NCBI GenBank assembly: GCA_951799445.1
Contig: CATOGU010000041.1
Coordinates: 310,001 to 374,000, forward strand
Direction of reading: 5' to 3'
DNA from: Pseudisothecium myosuroides
Taxonomy: Eukaryota > Streptophyta > Bryopsida > Hypnales > Lembophyllaceae
Length of the DNA stretch: 64,000 bases
The notes beneath the pieces were generated by a model. That model was not told the DNA's origin. It saw only the letters and a program-made list of their open reading frames with translations, and made no database searches. The position numbers and the translations under genes were made by a program. Shown one piece after another: positions 58,047 through 64,000 of the stretch (position 1 is the stretch's first letter; each line of letters begins with the position of its first letter).

Positions 58047-58697
58047 TTCAGCGCGAGCCGCGCTAAAATGACTCATGCCCTCGCGCCGAAAAAGCTCATA
58101 ACACTAACTGAGATTCAGGTCCCCAAAATCTAAGACGCACGTGGTCTACGCAGAAAACATATATTGAAGCCTCTAGGACAGTATCAAACACCTCCAAACT
58201 AAGAGGTCGGCATTGTCACTTCAGCGCGACCCGCGCTGAAACGACTCATACCCTTATTGATACGTAAAAGCCCTCATACGCATATAAAAAAGTCATACCT
58301 CAGAAATATCAGACAATCTCGAGGAGAAAACACCATACCAGAGGATCCCGTAATATTACTTATGATCCCTCTGCCTGTTTAGCGCGAGGCGCGCTGAACT
58401 GTCATGTTTTATGATAATCGGGATAAATTTGGGGTATTTGGGATTTCAGAGACAGACCGACGTACCATAACTGTATTATGATGTAAAGACTAACTGAATA
58501 ACGAGACACAAATATATCAGATAGGAGGAACATTTAAACATTGTCAAACACATAACCGTGACACTTTAAACATTTAAACATCGTCAAACACTTAACCGTA
58601 ATCTTGCTGTAAAATGCTCATACGAAGAATACTAATTTCGTTCATGAACCCACATGTAATACCTTCTACATGTCTGTTTAGCTCGACCCGCGCTAAA
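58047..58697. repeat. 21-nt palindromes upstream of the ParB/methyltransferase-like gene
   Basis: Four copies, each exactly 21 nt: 58047-58067, 58220-58240, 58378-58398 and 58677-58697. Half-sites are TTCAGCGCGA, TTTAGCGCGA or TTTAGCTCGA, followed by one base and the near-complement (CCGCGCTGAA, CCGCGCTAAA or GCGCGCTGAA). The last lies 39 bases before the ATG. A 40-bp direct repeat (AACATTTAAACAT...AACCGT) lies between them at 58529-58599. Confidence 0.85.
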
Positions 58698-58735
58698 TAG
58701 TTAGGATAGCTTACATAATTGTTGAACAATGCAGG

Positions 58736-61700
58736 ATGGAGAACCTTATGGACGCGCTGAATATGTACTTCAAGAAATCTGAAGTGCAGTTTGACGACAA
58801 GTACAGTGGCGTGGACGAGTCCCTAATAGAAGGCGAATATTGGGAATTCAAAGAGCCCGAAAGAGTGGAGTTCTGGGGATTCGTTATGCTCGCGTTCTCT
58901 AATGACTTCTGCTTCACTTATAAATTCAAAAACGCGCAAGTGTATTTGAACTTATCTTTTGACGAGAAGGTGAAAGATGTCGAAGCAGATACCCATCCTA
59001 CGATCAAAATCAAGTGTGTCACCACAATCAAAGGCATTGAGAAGAAGGATCAATACCACTTTGCCATTTGCATTGATTCTGTTCTAATTCCTTTTAACCT
59101 GACCCCGTTGCTTCCGAGCCTTGAGCCTACGCCTTTCCGAGAAGAAGTGAAGGAGCTGGAGAAGAAACTGGATAAAAAGGAGTGGCAGAATGCTAACGGG
59201 TCAGCACTGGCCTGGAAACGCCTCTGCTCAAAAATAAGGACGCTGTTTGGGGACTTTAACACACTGAAGGGGAAGCACGAGATGCAGAGTGCAATGAACC
59301 GGCCAAAGTCTGTTTCAATAGATCTTGTTAACCAGGGCGTCAGCCAGAGCTCCAAACGAACCCCGGTCCAGGAGTCAGGGGCCGGTTGCGGAACAAAAAT
59401 GACCCCGAAGTCTACCAAGAAGACTGTCCAAGAAAAAGGGAAGAAAGCGGCAGCCTCCCCCTCCACTCCAAGAGCACCCACAAGATCCACCGAGGAGTCC
59501 GAAATTGTTGACGCCAACTTCGTGGAGGAGATGGTTAATATACCTCACTCACGGGCCACAGAGAAAAAGCAGGACTATAAGGCTATCAGCGAGACATATC
59601 AGAGGTATTGGACAACATGCGAGGACGCGTATGTCTTGAAGGTTGACGAGAAGAAAGAAATCAACATCTCCCAACTTATTGAGGCACCAGTCACTTTCAA
59701 CATTCGGTCTAAGCAAGATACAATCATGAAAGACCTAGTGAACTGGCTCCTGAACATTCCCGACAAGAGCACAAAACAGACGCTCTGCGTGATGCCCGTC
59801 GGTCACACCAAGAAGCCGGAGAAGTGGGAGGATATTGAGGGCGGACAATTCTACATTATTAATGGCCAACACAGCGTTGCGGCCAGCAAATTCATGTTTG
59901 ATGACGAAAACGGCGTCGATCACGATCAGAGGGAGCATTTTTGAAAATGGAATTGCTTCATTGTTTGGTCAGAGGACGCAGAGAAGCTGCGTTGCATCTC
60001 CGCATATTATAACCGCACCAACCACTTCATAGCCGTGCAGCCATCGTGGTCGACAAACATTCTTGGAGCGCGGGCTGTCTGGGAAGCAATGGGCAAACCG
60101 ACCAATCCTAAACAGGCCCAGTCTGTGGGAACGGTGTCCAATACGAGGGGGACAACGCAGAACAGACAAAATAAAAATGACTTCCAGGTTTGTTTTGATG
60201 AGATCGAGTAACTTTGATGAGATGTCAATTTCTGTATTTTGTTGTCAATTGCCAACGATTCAGGTCGATGCGAGCTAAAGTGCATGTGGCTTGTGTTTCA
60301 GAAATTTGAGAAGGCTGTATTCGTGCGCTTCTCCATGATCGAGGTTAACAAGAGCCTGAAAATCACGAAGAAGGGTGGGAAAGGCAGGGAGGAGAAACTG
60401 AAGGTCACAAACGAACTGAAGCTCATCACCGCGCCCGACCATGTCTACAAGCTCTGGAGAGAAGTGATCACTGCTGCCGCGCATGGCGAACTCCTCAACC
60501 CTGATACGGATAAGCTCTTCAATGAGAAAGAGGGCTGGAACCCGGAGAACTTGGCGATGACCCGAGACTTCTTCAAGCATTTGGGTAATCTTAGTTACGA
60601 CGAACTTGCCAAGCTTGCCAAGCACATTCTCAACCAAACGGGGGGCAAGCGTCCTTACTCGTACCCGAAATGCACAATTAAGGCGATTTCATCCGTCCTT
60701 GATAGCTGCTATACTGTGAAGGAATGGGTGGAGCGACGAAAACGAAAGCACTTGGTGAAGAAAGAGCTTCACCTAATCGATCCAGGGCTTGGTCTTTTGA
60801 ACGCTAGAAACGAGCTCATTTCAGAGAACTGGAAAGCATTCAAGGCTGACCGCTTCTTTTCGAGAGCAACCATGGACGTCCTTCTCGACCGGCCTGGGGA
60901 GGCCTATTTCGGTCAGGCGAAGCTGGTGAGCGCGAAAAACAAGTCTTGCTCTGATCTTTCAGAACAAGCGGCGGAGTTTTTTAAGGTCTTTCTTGAGCAG
61001 AAGAAGAAGTTTATAAAGCCCACTGCTGTGGGTCATTATCGAACGTACGACGTACTAAAAAACTATATCAATGAGTGGCCACCGCGTTCATGGACCGAGG
61101 AGACCAAGAAGCGAATGACACTCGGGGTGTTAGACTTTCGGTGCCTTCCTGGGATTGAGAAGAAGGAAGCGTCTACTGTTGACAATCCTTACTTTGTTGA
61201 AGTCATGACTTCAATGGTCAAAAAGAAGTATCCGGCACTTGAGGAAGTACCAGCGTGGCTCTTCATTTGTGCAGACGAGAAGGAGCAAGCCCAAGTTCTA
61301 AAATTTGTGGAGGCTAATGAGGTCCTAAATTCATACAGCATGAAATTCTCTCTTTACCACTCAGGGAAAAACGATCGGCTGGGGGACGTTGCAGCGGCCA
61401 AGACACCAAAGAAAGTGTTGCTGATGTTCCTGCAAAGTCCGAAGGTTCTAAATCCAGTAGTGATCCCATCAGAATTCTTGTGCCCGGAGACTGCGAGGTA
61501 CATTAAAGCACGCGCTTATAGTGAGCTTGAGTATCGAATCCATAATATAGAACTCCGGATGGAATTTTACCTTTGGCTGGTCAAGAAGTTTTGCAACCCG
61601 GGCATGGATGTATTCTCCGGATTCGCGGGTGGCAAATTGACTTGCGCTGCGATGGTAAGCAACGTCAGTTTGTACTAGTTATTTTGCAAATGCTTTGTCT

Positions 61701-62870
61701 TATGTTTGGTCCTGCTATTGCAATTCAGCTCCAGTCGCGCTGAACTGCATGTCTGCAATAAACTGACGTACCTTCCCGATGCAGATGAATTGTGTCGACG
61801 TTTATGCTCTCGGACCAGCGGAGCAGTCGTTCTGGTGGCAGGAAATCTGTGCGAAGGCCATGACGTTAGACAAGGCAGACTTTTTGGAAGGTGGGTATCC
61901 CCTGTCCTGCGGTGCAGGTCCAAGTTCGACACCCTCTTCACCTAGGAGGAAGCTGAGGTCCAGTCAGGAGTCGCTTGGCATTCAACAGAAAAGAAAGTTT
62001 GCTGCTATCGACGACGACGATGAAGACGTATTCGAAGATGAGGAGGAGGAAGAGGAGGAAGAGTATGAGGAAGAATTTGATGAGACCGTGGGACTAGAGG
62101 AGATTCCCACACCAACCAGTCGTCCTTCGGCCGATGTACCGGGCTCCACGGCATCCAACATGCTCCCGCCTCTGCCGCAAACGCCGGTCACGCCGACTGC
62201 ATCCAAGCGCCCTGCGAAGAAGAAGAAGAGAGACACCATCAGCAGTGTGGTCAAGCAATTGGCCGATCTTCAGACGCAGAATGCGATGTCGCTAGCAACT
62301 ATGCAGAAAAACACACAATTAGCGCAGAAGAACACAGAGTTGGCGATTGCTCAGATGAGGGCTGATCAGACCCGTGAAAGGTTGGCAAACATCAAAATGC
62401 ATAAAACCAACCAGGATTGGATGCGGGAGGAGTCCAAGAACAATCGAGAGCTTGCCTTGCAGAACCGGGAAATGCTGCAGCTTTTGATGGCCAAGGTAGG
62501 GAACGATCCCATCGCGTCGCTTCAGCCCGCAGTTCAATCTCCGCCGTTGCAACTGCAGGGTCAACCGTCAGGTTCAAACATCAGCAATGCGTCAAGTCCT
62601 TCGAATTTGGCGGCGATGGACCCGCCGCTTCCTACAGGCGTACCGATTCCGACCCCTCTTCCACCGACTGAAGAAACGGTGCCTGAGACCATTTTCCCGT
62701 TTGACCACGATGAAGTACGGGGAGAGCGTCAAAGTGAGAGCTTGGTAGCAGAACCGGTTGCGGCGGAGGGATTGGAGGTTGGGCACAACCTGGTCGTGGA
62801 TGCTCTCGAGGTTGAAATTAGGAGTGCTGCCTTGCCCACCAGAGATCCACCAGCAGGTTGTGCCCAATAA
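58736..62870 (+). CDS. ParB/DGQHR-like plus degenerate N4/N6 DNA-methyltransferase-like protein
   Basis: Three exons in phase 0: 58736-60187, 60302-61654, 61785-62870, with introns GTTTGT..TTTCAG and GTAAGC..ATGCAG; 1296 residues. Layout: N-terminal domain (1-150), Lys/Ser/Pro linker (about 200-265), then GGQFYIINGQHSVAASKFM (369-387), resembling the G-x-IxxG(E/Q)(R/H)xxAA box of ParB-like and DGQHR proteins. A later region resembles the beta-class DNA methylase end: VPAWLFICADEKEQAQVL (about 799), then CNPGMDVFSGFAGG (915-928), like the NPG-x-VLDPFxGxG motif I, then NCVDVYALGPAEQ. DPPY is not recognisable. Exon 3 adds an acidic run, a coiled coil and a Pro-rich tail. One in-frame TGA at 59942-59944 sits within the first domain; otherwise the frame is intact. 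A GCAG before the ATG allows an upstream exon. The methyltransferase assignment is inferred from spacing and motif shape. Confidence 0.6.
60259..60279. repeat. 21-nt palindrome inside intron 1
   Basis: TTCAGGTCGA, T, GCGAGCTAAA: the most diverged copy of the family, but with the exact length. It occupies the second half of the 114-bp first intron, close to the acceptor. Confidence 0.6.
61724..61744. repeat. 21-nt palindrome inside intron 2
   Basis: TTCAGCTCCA, G, TCGCGCTGAA, flanked by TGCAA on the left and CTGCAT on the right. It lies in the 130-bp second intron of the ParB/methyltransferase-like gene. Confidence 0.8.
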
Positions 62871-62894
62871 ACACTTGGTGTCGTCTTGTGTAGT

Positions 62895-62915
62895 TTTAGC
62901 TCGACTCGAGCTGAT
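62895..62915. repeat. 21-nt palindrome just downstream of the gene
   Basis: TTTAGCTCGA, C, TCGAGCTGAT, 24 bases after the stop codon at 62870, so probably in the 3' UTR. Confidence 0.8.
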
Positions 62916-63162
62916 TTGTATGATAGAGTTGGAGATTCACAGTTTTTTTCATAGTACCAGGTTTATGTTTTATCGGAGTTCCATTTCCAGTGGAGCCAAC
63001 CGTAGTTTTGGAAGTATTGCACTTAATTTTGTATTTTGAAAACTCAGCATGTAATATATGGACTTCTCACGGAGATTTTTTGCTATATCTTAAAGCGCAG
63101 GCCTTGTAAATTCTCAGTGCGTACTCCAAGTTTGTCATTCTCCCTGCGCACATTCTCAATTG

Positions 63163-64000
63163 ATGACGTCTCCAGGCCTCTTGAACGAGGAGGACCTGAC
63201 ATCAAGTCCGGTGCAGTCTACTTCTTTGGGTAAGGATATTGTTGTCCCGGACCTTGCACCAGCAAGCCGCCAAGACACTGATCGGCCTTCAAGTTTTCAA
63301 GAGGGGGAGGTAATATTTGTCTCCTGTAATGTTTTTAATTTTATAGATATCTGTCGTTGTTGTCAGTAGTCTTTCGAGTGGACTTTTATGTGATTTTTGT
63401 GTGACGTCTGCAATGAGCCAATTCCACAATTGTAACTGGCAACGCATTCGTCCGTTTGTTAGCAGGAATTGGATCCTCCAGTACCTCATAAGGGATCTTC
63501 GGAGGGCATCCACCGGCCATTGAGGTCCCAGGTGGCGGAGAAGTGGATCAATGTTGTCTTGGACCTCAATGGCATTCTCTGTGTCAGCGAAGACTGGAAG
63601 TCCAAGGGGTCAATCAAACAAATCAATCCCCAGTCCGAGCCACACTCCGCCACAGTTGGGGCGATTGTCGGACCCAAGGCAGTGTACGTCCGACCCAATT
63701 GCTCCATGTTTTTGATGGAGTTAGAGAAGATAGCCTTCATTTCAGTGTGGAGCTCCATGAAAAAATCCTCCACTGAAGGCATCTGTGCTTACCTTTTCCG
63801 AGATGGAAAATTGCCCTTCCTTGTCCTTGGGCAAGACTCTTGCAAGACTATTAAGTGTCGGGATAGAACTAACAGATTAACATCGTATAAGGAACCAGGG
63901 ACCGATAAGGAATTGTTTCTTAAAAACTTGGATGTGCTCTTCGGTGACTCAAGAGGTAATTTCGCATCTGACAATTCCATCATTGTGGATGATAGCCCTC
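63163..64000 (+). CDS. HAD/FCP1-like (NIF-type) protein, 5' part, runs off the window
   Basis: Exon 1 is 63163-63309 (ATG after CAATTG; MTSPGLLNEEDL) and ends GAG|GTAATA. Exon 2 starts at 63466 after AGCAG and stays open to the end of the window in the same phase. It encodes NVVLDLNGILCVSEDW, then AVYVRPNCSMFLMELEKIAFISVWSS, then ELFLKNLDVLFGD and NSIIVDDSP. These correspond to HAD motif I, the RP-x-FL and WSS block (motif II) and the terminal IDDSP block (motif IV) of FCP1-homology domains. Motif I is D-L-N-G-I rather than D-x-D-x-T, so the second Asp and the Thr are missing, as in many plant DLNG proteins; activity is doubtful. The N-terminal 55 residues are low complexity. It may be a working host gene. 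Confidence 0.75.

Noticed and set aside
60007..60285. - strand frame opposite the first intron and exon of the ParB-like gene
   Set aside because: Shadow frame of the + strand gene.

Overview
The window looks like nuclear DNA of a plant or other streptophyte with a large, repeat-rich genome. The evidence is plant-type TTTAGGG telomere-like repeats (51.06-51.19 kb), short GT-AG introns, a plant-type DLNG HAD/FCP1-like protein at the right edge, remnants of Ty1/copia and LINE retroelements, CACTA-like termini, and long AT-rich gene-free stretches. I cannot name the species. A fungal-style OrsD-RecQ helicase relic and a ParB/methyltransferase-like gene make a well-studied angiosperm less likely, but that is inference.

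Left part (1-17 kb): mostly non-coding. It holds several short elements bounded by TTAA plus CCC(C)T-type inverted ends (piggyBac-like signature), a 339-bp TA-flanked MITE, two elements built on a TACAAGGAAACCATGG terminus (one an essentially perfect 108-bp palindrome), a 161-bp tandem repeat, a copia reverse-transcriptase fragment, and a convergent pair of gene pieces at 7.8-8.7 kb (a two-exon coiled-coil C-terminus on + and an AT-hook protein on -).

Middle (17-46 kb): a decayed 4.5-kb OrsD/zinc-finger/RecQ-helicase pseudogene (- strand), a 1.7-kb element with long inverted ends (24.5-26.2 kb), weak candidate exons (27.4-30.6 kb), and AT-rich DNA. A CCGGA-rich domain (about 36.3-44 kb) follows. 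It carries three related copies of an unknown gag/ORF1-like nuclear protein family: one frameshifted N-terminal half, one nearly complete copy with an in-frame TAG, and one frameshifted C-terminal half. Just left of it lies another unknown ORF (34.4-35.1 kb) and a minisatellite whose orientation flips half-way. A LINE 3' fragment (44-46 kb) is interrupted by a fold-back element with long T/A homopolymers.

Right part (46.5-64 kb): an intact 947-residue DUF7869-type transposase-like gene (-), a 464-nt hairpin just upstream of it, an array of about 178-bp satellite monomers beside degenerate telomere repeats (51.1-53.9 kb), a TTAA element, and a three-exon gene at 58.7-62.9 kb that combines a ParB/DGQHR-like motif with a degenerate N4/N6 DNA-methyltransferase-like domain and carries one in-frame TGA. 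The start of a HAD/FCP1-like phosphatase-family gene runs off the right edge.

The most unusual observation is a family of exactly 21-nt palindromes with 10-nt half-sites like TTYAGCKCGA. They cluster only upstream of the DUF7869 gene and upstream of, inside both introns of, and downstream of the ParB/methyltransferase-like gene. This ties the two genes together and suggests a cognate DNA site for one of the proteins or a shared mobile-element system.
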